From Lycorma delicatula (lineage: Eukaryota > Arthropoda > Insecta > Hemiptera > Fulgoridae): a stretch of DNA of 64,000 nucleotides. Below the pieces are notes generated by a model. It made no database searches, had not been told where the DNA came from, and was given only the letters and a program-made list of their open reading frames with translations. Position 1 is the stretch's first letter; each line of letters opens with the position of its first letter. Of the stretch, positions 47,067-57,340 are shown piece after piece. The stretch is from NCBI RefSeq assembly GCF_047948215.1, contig NC_134463.1:58472201-58536200 (forward strand), written 5' to 3'. A program made the translations under genes and the position numbers.

Positions 47067-47071
<5 letters not shown>
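46136..47071. other. AT-rich non-coding DNA
   Basis: A short palindrome around ATGAATTAATTCAT at 46186-46199; nothing else recognised. Confidence 0.6.
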
Positions 47072-47114
<43 letters not shown>

Positions 47115-47600
47115 CGAAAATGTTCTGACTAACTAACTGATTCATCAACGCCCAGAAGAAACTACTGAAGATAATTTCATGAAAATTTATATACATGTTT
47201 GTTCTTCTTACTGTGTAAGTGCACACTAAAAAAAAAAGATTTTTTTAAATTCTGATTTCAAACGGTTAAAATGGAGAAACAATGAAATTTATTTCTTTTT
47301 TTTTAATCTCTCGGTAACAAATGAAAATATCAACTTGATTTTTGGTATGTGTAAACTTCATACGGATATCTAAAAACAAATTTTCAGATATTTCGAAATT
47401 CTGCCTTGAAAGGTAAAATTATATCAAAGGTATAAAAATGTTAAAAGATGATTGCAAATTCTCCCCATTACCGACCATACTAAACGAGATATTCAATAAA
47501 TTTGGGGATGCAAATACACTCTTCAGATAAATATCTAAAAACCATTTTCGGGTTTTTTGAATGTTGATTTTTTTAAAGGGTATGATGGTGTACAGCGTGG
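47072..47600 (-). repeat. Interspersed repeat family C with (TA)n tail, inverted copy
   Basis: The (TA)n run 47072-47113 lies at the 3' end of the minus-strand element, directly next to the GGGCGTTGATGAATCAGTTA end. The body matches 42960-43480. The ORFs at 47557-47763 and 47687-47932 are repeat translations. Confidence 0.8.
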
Positions 47601-48083
47601 CTGCTCAACAAAAACAGCCACTGCCAGTGTGACACGACTGGCTCCATCTGCATCCGGTTACTTGACTAAAATACATAAAATAAAAATTGACCTCTTCGGG
47701 AAACGCAAGTATACATATAGAGCCGGCGAAACAGCGACGGGGTTGCTACTATATATATATTGAGGTAAATAGCTATATATATATATATATATATATTGAG
47801 GTAGTCGGAAATGTAGACATCATTATATATCTAGTAGATAATAATTGTAGAATTTTTTATAAATTTTTTTACCGACTTTTCTCAGAAAAGTACGATATTT
47901 CTTTGTGGAATACGAAAATACCATTTACTTAAAAATCAGATTTCCTTCTATATACATATATATATAAACTACTAGATCAATTTCATTGAAATTTATATAT
48001 GCTCTAGTAGTGTATCTGAATTTATAGATGCGAAAATTTGATGAAGATTGTTTGAGTCGTTCAGTTACGCTCAATTTATGGTT

Positions 48084-48250
48084 TTCTTTTGTTCTTTTTT
48101 GTGCTTAAACTTCGGGTCCACCGATAGGTATTGCTTCAAAGGATGAGATGCATGATTTTTAGCGTTGTAAAAATGCCGTGCCTGATCGGGATTCGAACCC
48201 GGGACCTCCGGATGAAGGGACGAGACGCCCAGTCGCGCCACGGAGACCGA
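48084..48250 (-). repeat. tRNA-derived SINE family A, with 14-bp target site duplication
   Basis: The target duplication CTCAATTTATGGTT lies at 48070-48083 and 48251-48264 with no mismatch. On the minus strand the element runs TCGGTCTCCGTGGCGCGAC, CATCCGGAGGTCCC, the B box GGTTCGAATCCC, the body GGCACGGCATTTTTACAACG and the tail ATCCTTTGAAGCAATACCT with an A-rich end. The two duplications fix the exact element ends. Confidence 0.96.
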
Positions 48251-48261
48251 CTCAATTTATG

Positions 48262-48301
48262 GTTGACAACAGTCAACATAACCTCAATTTGAGGTTATGT
48301 T
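48262..48301. repeat. Two adjacent hairpins in family F
   Basis: GTTGAC/GTCAAC around AACA, then AACATAACCTCAA (48275-48287) with its exact reverse complement at 48289-48301 around a single base. Confidence 0.85.
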
Positions 48302-48330
48302 GCGTAGTGGTGTATTTTTTACGCGCTTAA

Positions 48331-49689
48331 GCAGTGAGTCACAGTGTTAAGTGAGTTTATACTTATTGCTTGTATGTAGGGTCTACTGGTAATTTTAATT
48401 ATTTCATCAAATTATGGTTATAATAATTTAATATTCTTCAAAGTAAAAGATATCTTTTAATATTAAATAAATAAAAAATTATACCTCTTTTAGTTTTCTA
48501 ATTTAGTATATATATATATATATTGTATATTATTTCTAGCCCAAAATATTATACAAAATAATACAACGAAAAATCGGTATTCTTGCGTAGAACTGCTGAA
48601 GAATCTTTTAAATTTAATTGGAAAAAAAAAACGGAAATTTCTGCTGATTTTTCTATACGTAATTTATCAACATTACTTTATTTTAAAGTAATTATTTTAA
48701 ATATTTAAATTAACTTCTAATATGAATAAGTGTGAATGTAAATATAAAAAAGAAGTAGTTAGTTAATCTGTTAAATATTCCGTATCGTATTTTTAGTAAA
48801 TAAGTTAATCAGTTGAAATAGAACATGTAATTATAATTAATTCGTTTTAGTGCGTTCAAAGTTCAATTAAATAATTTGTATTTATGTATGTATATATAAG
48901 AAAAAATAAAATTAATAGATTACACAATAATAAATTAAGATAAAGCCTAATAAAAGAATCATTGAAATTAATAGAATAAAAAAAAATTAAATAAAAACAA
49001 CAATGATTAAAACTTAAATAATAATGAATTGATCAAGTTGATTTAAAACGGAATGGAGTTAGTCATAGAGTTAAGAAGAAAGTGAAAGTTAAGTCGGTCG
49101 GTAATAATGACTAAAATACCGGAACTCGATAATTAGTATTATACTCTTATTGTAACAGTTAACTCTTTAATGGTTAAACAGTCCATTGAATCAATCAGCA
49201 TAGTTTAATCATAGCTACTCTCGTTTTAACCAGTTTCATTTTTTTATAATGTAATTCCTAAAATAACCTTATGTTATTTATTAATATCATTCATTTATTC
49301 TTTTTTTTTTTTTAATTTTTTATTGCTCTATTTGTTGTAAATTTTTTTACTTCCATGACAAAAAGATTAATTTTATTTTATTTTATATTTTTAAAGATCC
49401 TGTTTTATTGTTTTTTTGTTTTTTTTTTTGTTTTTTTTTTTAATTTAACTTATTGCTTATATAAGAAATAATAGATCAATTATTAACGTATTTATTTTAA
49501 TTCATTTTTGTGTTTATGTGCTCTTTCGTAATGATTAATATCAGATAATAATTTATAATCATTCTATAATTAAACTAATATATAAGTTTAATAAATATAC
49601 AGAACTTTAATAATAATTGAAAATACTTTTTTATAGAATATCTTACGCAGTTCTGCACAAGAAGAGTAACATTTTTTTTATTTTATTTT
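48331..49689. other. AT-rich non-coding DNA
   Basis: Long T and TTTTG runs at about 49408-49442. Nothing else recognised. Confidence 0.6.
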
Positions 49690-49890
49690 GCAACATCATA
49701 ACGAACCACGCTCAAATGTTTTTCCACCATTGACTGTAGCTCAAGAATAACGCAATCAATCTTCATCAGATTTTTACATTCACAACTTCAGATACACTAT
49801 TACAGTATAACTTAAATTTTATTGAAATTGATCTAGTAGTTTTGGAGATTTTTGTGTCACAAAATATTATACCTATAAATAAATCAAAAT
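49690..49890 (-). repeat. Interspersed repeat family F, inverted copy
   Basis: The minus strand reads ACTACTAGATCAATTTCAAT, GTGTATCTGAAGTTGTGAAT and CTGATGAAGATTGATTGCG, matching 47970-48070. Confidence 0.75.
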
Positions 49891-50839
49891 TTTAATGAAT
49901 TGTATTTTCTTATTTCTCATACCTCAAAATGTAAAGAAAATTTATTTTCATCCCCCCCCCCCGCACCTAAACCAAGTGACTGAAAATAATACCGCACTTT
50001 TCTTTTAAAAGTTGGTAAAAATAATGATAAATGAATAAAAAGTAAATATTAAATTTAATTTACTATTACTAGGATTTAATTAAATATTTATCAATTATGA
50101 TTTTTTTTTTAATATTTAGTTTTTATGATTTCTGTTCTCATTCGTACCAATAAAAAAAATCATTACTTACTCCATCAGTATGTTAAAAATTACTGCTAAT
50201 ATAATGTATATAAGATAGACATTAAGATCGTATAGATTTTATACATGGAATTGTACAATTATATTTTCATCTTTATTGATGGTCTTAGTATACGGTTGAT
50301 ACTTCAGTTCGATAGGTTGGAGACTTGAGCTTTATATTATTTGTTTTGTACTGTATTTCCTTTCAAGAGAGGTCCTTTTTTATCGTTCCATATTTTTTTA
50401 TACTTCACCTTTTTTATTCCAAATTCGGGTTTTGATGGCATAGCTCTGAACTTGCTCGGTACATGATGAACATATGGGATCTACAGAATTAAAAATATCC
50501 CTTAATGTGATTTTTTCGGGAGCTAACTACGTATTCACCCAGAATTTTTATTTTTTGTCCAATAACTATATAAGCCTAATGGATAAATTGATTATCAGTT
50601 TATCCAACGATTATTGATTATCGGTTTTCTTCCTCATCATTCCAAAAATTCAAGAATAGACCTTGTAAAAAGGTAAAGTGAGCATAACTATTGGTTTAAA
50701 GAAAGATATCTAAAAACATAGACTATTTGAAATAGAATACCTAAATTATTCTGAATAATTTACTTCTTTTATCAATAAAAAAAAAGAAATAGTTAGATTA
50801 AGGCTAAAATGTTGCGTATTTCTCAATAATTAAGATATA
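49891..50839. other. AT-rich non-coding DNA with a C run
   Basis: A homopolymer of C at 49951-49962, rare in this DNA, then nothing recognised. Confidence 0.55.
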
Positions 50840-51365
50840 CAGAGTGTTTATAAAAGAACTCCTTGGTTCCAAAAAATCATAATAAAATAATGGAACCGGT
50901 TAAAAGCAACCGGTTTTCATATTTATGTTCGTTATATTATTGTTTTTCATTGCAAATTTCCGTTGCGGTTGGCACCACTGTGTGTGACTATTGCATATCC
51001 GGTCGGCAGTCTCACTACCAGTCATGACGACATCGTAGCAGAAAGTTCAGTGCCTCATTTGGTTTATGGAAACAAGAAAGGTTATTACTGTTTAGCGTAA
51101 TTATCGATGTGAATTTTGCGGTGCCACGCCTACGAATAAAACAATACTCCAGTGGTTTAATCAGTAAAAGAAAACAGGCAGTTTCTTAAAGGGGAAGTCA
51201 CCTAACAGGCCGTTCGTATCTGAACAGAATGTGGAACAGATCCGAGCATCTTGTACCGTGTATCCCGAAAAATTCATTAACAAGGCGCAGGCAGTTTAGT
51301 AATAGGAATACCTAAATCTACAGTGTAAAAAGTGGTACGTAGAAGCTTAGAATACGTGCGCAAAA
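50840..51365 (+). mobile_element. Mariner/Tc1-type element relic, 5' half
   Basis: The left end follows TA (50838-50839) as CAGAGTGTTTATAAAAGAAC, resembling CAGAGTGTCCCACGG at 59300. The decayed transposase N-terminus begins near 51024 and reads WFMETRKVITV, RNYRCEFCGATPTNKTILQW, then KTGSFLKGKSPNRPFVSEQN: the first helix-turn-helix and GRP-like linker of the family. After a frame change GIPKSTV and KVVRRSLEYVR correspond to the second helix-turn-helix. In-frame stops are frequent. The DDE domain and the right inverted repeat are missing. Confidence 0.78.
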
Positions 51366-51599
51366 AAAAATATATTTACGTGCTAAATTTATATTTTAAT
51401 TAATAAAAATATTTATTCTATAATAAGAAATATTTTTAATGTTTTTAAGGATTAAAAGATTGTATATTTATTTCTAAAAAGTTTACATTCTTTTTATTTA
51501 GTAAAATAACTCAATTTAAGCCGTAAATCATTTTGAAGCTCGAATTTTATTGAATTTTTATTTGATTGTAATATCAAAACTTTTTCAAATAAAATTTGA

Positions 51600-51800
51600 A
51601 GTAAAACGGGGCATGGTTTGTCTCCAATTCTCCTCAATTGAGTTTTAGATAAAGTCGTCAAAGAATGAAGAAAAATACTAAAGAATAAAATAAAAATAAC
51701 TAGAATTGGATGAAAAACAAAAGAATAAATTGGAGGTGGGTTGTTTTATCTTTCCTGATGTTCTTACTATAATTGCAAATAATTTAATATAACCAAATAC
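51600..51800 (+). pseudogene. LINE reverse transcriptase catalytic region, degenerate (family G type)
   Basis: The frame at 51603 reads GHGLSPILLN, then VLDKVVKE. LINE RTs have GDGLSPLLFN and LEKVVRE here. At 51751-51762 a shifted frame reads IFPDVLTIIANNL where the active enzyme has FADDLAIIANNL. The catalytic Asp pair is thus reduced to one Asp, and several stops intervene. The same-strand C-terminal pieces at 53770-54230 may belong to the same copy, separated by later insertions. No 5' endonuclease domain is seen. Confidence 0.65.
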
Positions 51801-52546
51801 AAATATAAACCTTAAAGAAAATAACGGAAAGAAAACTTCTTTAAAATTTCTATGAAATAAATGAGTGCATGATCGATATAAAAAATTAGCCTAGAAATTT
51901 GGCAAAACTTTAGACATCTACGAGAAATATTAAAAAAACAACGCTATAAAAAACTACGCCTAGAAAATAAAACATTTAATCGAATGACAAGAAACAATTA
52001 TAATAAAGACTTGTAAATCCTTTAACGGGAAAGTTAGTTTCTACAACACAACAATAAAACCAAATGTTTATATTCAGCAAAAACATAATACCACGAATTT
52101 TGTTTTGTTTCTGAAATTATATTTATAATCGGTTTCGTTGGTAGAAACCATAAGTAAATTTCATCACAATATGCAAATGGAAAGGCGTTTCCTTGAAACA
52201 TCTTAATTAAATGCATTCTAAAAACATCAATAATAAATTAAAGATAGGATATGTAATGATAAAAGTCTAGACAACTACTCACTAGATTGTATAAAAAGTT
52301 CAGTAATACGAATAAAACCACAAAATAAAAGAAATAGAAACATAAAAACAAATGACACGCTAGAAACATAAACAATCGTAAACATTAATACTTAGATGAT
52401 GCTTAACTCTAGATGTCTCGTCCGGAGTATCACTGTTATGTACCTAGGTCTAACACATGTAGCCGCTTTAACGATCTAATATCATCGCCATTGTCGAAGA
52501 GGTTAACAGTTAGATGTTCATGTAATCATTAAGTTTTATTAGGTAG
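51801..52546. other. AT-rich DNA, unassigned
   Basis: A-rich sequence with no recognisable frame. GAAACCATAAGTAAATTTC near 52144 resembles GAAACTATAAGTAAATTG near 56181, possibly two remnants of one repeat. A small GC-richer patch lies at about 52400-52500. Confidence 0.4.
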
Positions 52547-52581
52547 ATTTCATAAGTAATGGGTACCATTACTTATGAAAT
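52547..52581. repeat. Palindrome with perfect 15-bp arms
   Basis: ATTTCATAAGTAATG at 52547-52561 and its exact reverse complement at 52567-52581 are separated by GGTAC. Confidence 0.95.
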
Positions 52582-52589
52582 TATGGTAC

Positions 52590-53300
52590 TGATTCGACTT
52601 CTGGAAAATTTCTACATATCTTCGCGTTTCATCCCCCAGACCCCCAAAACCACCGTCATTCCAAACGTTTATATATACATTTATTTATATATATTTTTTT
52701 TTTTTCACTTTCTTGTGGACACTATAACTGCCGTAATTTTGCCCCAATCACTTTCAAATTAATACATAAAATATAACGACCAAAATTCTCAGTCGAGGTC
52801 GTTAATGGGCAAAATCGGACCATGGAAGTGGAAATGGGGAGGTTTTTTGGAAAAAACAAAATATTGCTATAACTTTCTTGTTAACTAATATATCGAATTC
52901 GTTTAAAGTTCCTAGTATTCTTTGGATAAGAGCCTAAAACCTACATAAGTATAGATTTTTGATATCACCAACTATTGGCCTAGAGGGTGGAATAAATGAG
53001 ATTTTGAAGACAAAAAATCATACCTCCCTTAATAGGCACAGTATCGAATCGATTTAAAGTGGTAGTTAGTCGTCTAAACATTATCTAAAGCTTTTGTCTG
53101 AAACAATTTTTGATATGACCAACCTTTACGGTAAGGGATGACCAAAACAAAAAAAAAAATATTGCTGTTACTTTTTTATTAAGTAAAATATCGAATTCGT
53201 TCCTACTATTCGTTGGATAAGGGCCAAGGGATAGAAAAAATGGGGTTTCAAGGACAAAAAACATATCTCCCTTAATAGGCATAGGATCGATCAATCCGAG
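52590..53300 (+). repeat. Interspersed repeat family E with internal duplication
   Basis: Matches the inverse of 45410-45990. A block running from AATATTGCTATAACTTTCTT (about 52860) to CTCCCTTAATAGGCACAG (about 53040) recurs at about 53158-53287 with an internal deletion of about 60 bases, a partial tandem duplication. The minus frame at 53085-53294 is a translation of the repeat. Confidence 0.8.
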
Positions 53301-53397
53301 TTCGGCTACCCCTATTTTTCCCCTGTGAAATCTACCTCCGACGTGCCGAAAGAAATTTTTTGTATTTGGTTGCTAATCGGTCTCGCAAATTTATTCT

Positions 53398-53683
53398 CTC
53401 TTTTTCCTGTTTAGCCTCCGGTAACTACCGTTTAGATAATACTTCAGAGGATGATATGTATGAGTGTAAAGCAAGTTTAGTCTTGTACAGTCTCAGTTCG
53501 ACCATTCCTGAGATGTGTGGTTAATTGAAACCCAACCACCAAAGAACACCGGTATCCACGATCTAGTATTCAAATCCGTGTAAAAATAACTGGCTTTACT
53601 AGGACTTGAACGCTGGAACTCTCGACTTCCAAATCAACTGATTTGGGAAGACGCGTTCACCACTAGACCAAGCCGGTGGCTTA
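53398..53683 (-). repeat. SINE family B1 with 14-bp target site duplication
   Basis: Flanked by CGCAAATTTATTCT at 53384-53397 and 53684-53697 without mismatch. On the minus strand: TAAGCCACCGGCTTGGTCTA (A box TTGGTCTAGTGGTG), the CAAATCAGTTGATTTGG palindrome, a B-box-like GCGTTCAAGTCC, the core GATACCGGTGTTCTTTGGTG, and the tail CATCCTCTGAAGTATTATCT...CCGGAGGCTAAACAGGAAAA. This is the best-defined member of the family. Confidence 0.96.
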
Positions 53684-53769
53684 CGCAAATTTATTCTGGA
53701 AGCGATTGCCGTACCCAAAAATTGGTTTCGGTATGCCCAAATCGGTCTTGGATCACTTAACGCTACCAA

Positions 53770-54230
53770 ATAAATCAAAAATGGTAAAATTCATAAAAAG
53801 AAAAATATTAGATACGACTTATGATAAAAGTATGAAGAGCTGTACCAAAAATTTAAAAAAGTTACAAATCGATAAGAAAAAGAAAACTACGCTTCTTTAG
53901 ATATTTAAAACGAATATCTGAAAATAGACTAACCAAGAAAATCTTTTACAATTTCTAAAACTTAAAAGCAAATCTAATCGGTTTAAAGAAATTAAAAATG
54001 AACAAAATATAAATTTAAGGAAGAAGAAGTATCCATATAAAAAGTCTGTAGACTTTTTAGGGAAAATCAAAAGCAAAAAACATTAGAGCCAAAAAGAAAA
54101 TGCAAATTGAAGTTATTTTACCCAAACGGGGAAAATAACTCAATTAATATTTTTCCTAATTTCAGACAACTTTTATTAGAAGCAAAGCACTAAAGAAAAA
54201 TTCTTCTAAAAGGAGGAATCAGAAAAACGG
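53770..54230 (+). pseudogene. LINE ORF2 C-terminal region, degenerate (family G)
   Basis: Across two or three frames it reads KFIKRKIL, EELYQKFKKVTNR, then RKRKLRFFRYLKRISENRLT (LINE consensus RKRRLxFFGHLxRMxENRLT), KKIFYNF, and FKEIKNEQNINLRKKK. The order agrees with the relics at 13.4 and 62 kb. In-frame stops and at least two frameshifts are present. The central Gly-His of GHL is replaced by Arg-Tyr. It lies on the same strand as the RT fragment at 51600-51800; between them sit family E and a SINE, which fits nested insertion into one LINE copy. The tail region is too worn to recognise. Confidence 0.72.
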
Positions 54231-56218
54231 TTTTGGGAATCATAGTCTTATACTACATTACTCTTTCAACAAATATTAATATTCCATAATTCTGATATAT
54301 TTAATTAAAATCAAGTATAATATTTTCTGAGCACTCTATAATAAAATCATCCTTTAAGCTTTTTCATTTTCATTATAGGTACATCGTTTTTAATTAACAG
54401 GCAAGGATAAATAGTCATAATCATTAATATATTCATTAGTAATAGCGATAAAAGGATTATTTTTTTGTTTAAAATATTTTTTCAAACCACAAAAAACCCA
54501 TTACAGAAAATTTATTGTATATTTAACACTTAATTTAAGCTAATCTAAAAAAAATCCTGTGTTGATTAGATTTATGTGATTCTGAATCAAGAGAAGAATT
54601 TAAAAGAGTATTTTTCCTTTTATTTATTTTATTTTAATCGATTTTGCGATCTTATAAATTGGCTGTTGTCCAGTAGTAGTTAAAAATAGATATAGAAATG
54701 CTGACAGAATAATGAAAAAATGTTGTATTTTTCTAGGAGATTAATACCGGATATTATTAGGTTACTTCATTGATTTCTGATTATATTAATTAAATTGATA
54801 AGATTTTAATATAGTTAATCCATTAATTTTGTGTAACAAAACCAGTTTGTGTAATGGCATTAAAATATTGTTTTAATTTTTTTATACGTAATATTTTATT
54901 TTTTATATTAGTTAATGATGTCATATTTGTTTATAATTGACCACATTTTAGATCAAACTTGTTTACAGTTAAATTGTAACGGTTTTTAACTTTATGATAG
55001 AAGCCTCCGTAATAATTTTATTGGGCATCTGCCACTTGATTTTACTGCACATATAATCAATAAGAAAAAGAAATTATTCTTAATAAATTTTTAACTAAAA
55101 TAACTTGTAGATTTAAAAAACTTAATTTTTTTTCTAAAAAGTCTCCCTGATTCGTATGATTTAACGTTTTATGCTGAAAAGGGCTTAATTACTGTTTTTT
55201 ATTAGAATGGGATATAAAATTAAATGCTAGAAAATTGAAATGCTAAAAAGTTTCCTTTAGTTTTATTGGTTGGTTAATTGAATTTTGTCAAACATAACAA
55301 ACAAACAATACGATATATTTTTTGGCACGAGACCATTCATATTTCAGTCTTCTTGAGAACCTCCCTGGGGATAACTCAAAAATTTTAATAGAAAGAATAG
55401 GGTTGTGACTCGGTTAAAAGAATATTTCAAAACTAAAATTTTGACGAACAAAACTTAAGGCTAAAATAATCGTAGCCTAAATGGCAGAGATCGTTTAATA
55501 TTTTTCACAGTTACTTTCAAAAGTACTCTACATCTCACCTCCAAGTAATGATCATACTAAAAAATCTATCGCTTTGAGTAGAAGCATTTTTTATTTAATT
55601 TTTCTATGTTTAACTTTGAAAAGTTATTTTAAAGTTTTCAATACTTTATTAAACATCCTTTACTTATTTTCTATTTTTGTACCATACATAAACTTCAACT
55701 TTGTATTTCTTCTTAGCGTATTTTCCTTCAATCAAAATATGTTCTTCAGTAAATACCCAATCCAATTCGTTTTTCTACTGATGTGATGCTAACCAATCTT
55801 ATTACTTTTTCAACTCTTTTTAAATCGCTTACTATCTTTTCTTCAGTCCTGTCCTCTTACAACACTTTTTCTCAATATATACCTTCTTTTCTATCTAAGT
55901 TCTAATTTTAATCTTACTTTCGACGACTTATTCTCTTCGATTATTATAATTTATGATTTATAGATAACCATTTTTTTCCATGCTAGTTATTTGAAAAAAT
56001 AACCTTTCAATTAATCCAAAATTTTGATTACTTCGAAAAAAATTTATATTAATAATAAACTTAATTTTAATAATTTACGTATTTTGATCGTTAGAATGCT
56101 CTCATTTTCCAAGTTTCCTCACATTTCTCTGTTGTAATTTATTTTTTATTGCTTTATTTACAATCAGTTTCCTGAACAATGAAACTATAAGTAAATTGCA
56201 CAGAGTAATAACAACGTG
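54231..56218. other. AT-rich non-coding DNA
   Basis: A frame at 55574-55786 is hydrophobic and low complexity. A short GC-richer piece near 55329-55400 is unassigned. No repeat family recognised. Confidence 0.5.
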
Positions 56219-56291
56219 AAAGGAAGGCATTCAGTGATGTCTTCCAAGACAATATAATTGTCTTGGAAGATATCACCGATTGGCTTCCTTT
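56219..56291. repeat. 73-base long hairpin, 35-bp arms with a 3-base loop
   Basis: The left arm 56219-56253 and right arm 56257-56291 are complementary at 31 of 35 positions; the 14 bases next to the loop (TCTTCCAAGACAAT) pair perfectly. No similar sequence was seen elsewhere in the window. Confidence 0.9.
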
Positions 56292-56660
56292 ATAGATACA
56301 AAGTACAGCACAATAAAAAGTACGACCAATAAAAATAAAACTAACCGTAACAGAGCACAAAAATTCGACAATTAACTGTTAAGCTCAAAATAAAGAAACG
56401 TTAAACGATAACAAAACATAGATATAGAGAACAATACAAATTAAATAGTTAAAAAAACAGAACTAGCAACTGAGTATAAAAAAAATTGTTGCAAGTCATC
56501 ATATATGAGGAAAAAAAGACATAAATTAATACTAGTCACATATAAGAAACAATGTCGAAACCATGAAACTTAAAAATTTCATAAACAAAAAAACCAAAAG
56601 AATTCATATTACTGAAAATAATTCATAAATAGTATCAGCAAAATTTCAGTAACAAAAGGA
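56292..56660. other. A-rich non-coding DNA
   Basis: Nothing recognised. If the jockey copy is intact at its 3' side, its 3' UTR would lie in 56600-56666. Confidence 0.5.
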
Positions 56661-56729
56661 TGATATTCAATGTAGAAAAGCCTCTAGATCCAATACATAC
56701 AGCCTCTTTAGTCGTTTCACATCTTCACT

Positions 56730-57340
56730 TTTTTTTTCACTCTACTCCTTTGGGTCGGATCGACTGGTTGGTATTTCGGCACCCAGGTGAGTGTCTGTTT
56801 TACTCTAACGAGCCTTCCCACCTACCGGCTTTATATCCGGCATAAAGGTCGGCCCGCCGGTCATTTCTTTTGAGTGTTCTCTATTAGCGTTTTCGATATC
56901 ACGCCATACCTTGGCTAGCCGCGGCGTGTGTCACGTCTTTTCTCTGTATTTCACATACTTACCATCCCCTGGAGTCCCCAGCGGATCTTTGATGTCGACA
57001 CACCTAAGCATGTTGACTCTCACCGCTGAGGCTGTCCACCCTTCCCTACTCTGAATTTAAAAACCCAATAGCCTTTCGTCCGCGTCCTTTGTTGTAAGGA
57101 CCTTTCTAATGAAGTCGGCTACTTTTCTCCATTTATCTTCGCTTTGCAAAATTTCCGCCGTTATTTCTCCAGTCCTCATATCTACCATTCCTGAGTCTAA
57201 TCTATGCTGTGCCCATTTGTTACAAACGGTAAACTTGTGATCATCATCATCATCATGACCACAGTACATACAGGCCGGTTTTTGTCTTTTCCCAATCTTA
57301 TGCAGGTAATTGTATCTCACAATGTAATTGTAATTGTATC
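56730..57340 (-). mobile_element. R1-like LINE, 5'-truncated 611-bp insertion in the jockey copy
   Basis: The target duplication TCACATCTTCACT (plus strand) at 56717-56729 and 57341-57353 is perfect over 13 bases. Inside, on the minus strand, the frame reads YLHKIGKRQKPACMYCGHDD, then H and CNKWAQHR, the C-terminal CCHC-type zinc motif of R1/LOA-type ORF2, and ends WRKVADFIRKVL...ERLLGF with a stop at 57057-57059. A 3' UTR of about 320 bases rich in GC follows, ending in a 9-base poly-A (plus-strand T 56729-56737). At the 5' junction TAATTGTATCTCACA is duplicated (57307-57321, 57331-57345). The 106-codon ORF 57377-57057 is therefore a jockey/R1 chimera. Confidence 0.92.

Larger units (their letters stand above)
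47950..48330 (+). repeat. Interspersed repeat family F, split by a SINE
   Basis: ACTACTAGATCAATTTCATTG, AGTGTATCTGAATTTATAGA and TTTGATGAAGATTGTTTG match the reverse complement of 49690-49890. The copy is interrupted at 48084-48250 by a family A SINE with a perfect 14-bp target duplication and resumes after it. Upstream, two TA runs with TGAGGTA (47747-47805) form a short local tandem duplication. Confidence 0.75.

Noticed and set aside
2827..48250. B-box and A-box motifs as functional tRNA genes
   Set aside because: None can form a full cloverleaf with anticodon and acceptor stem as far as I can judge by eye, and all sit in repeated elements with SINE bodies and poly-A tails.
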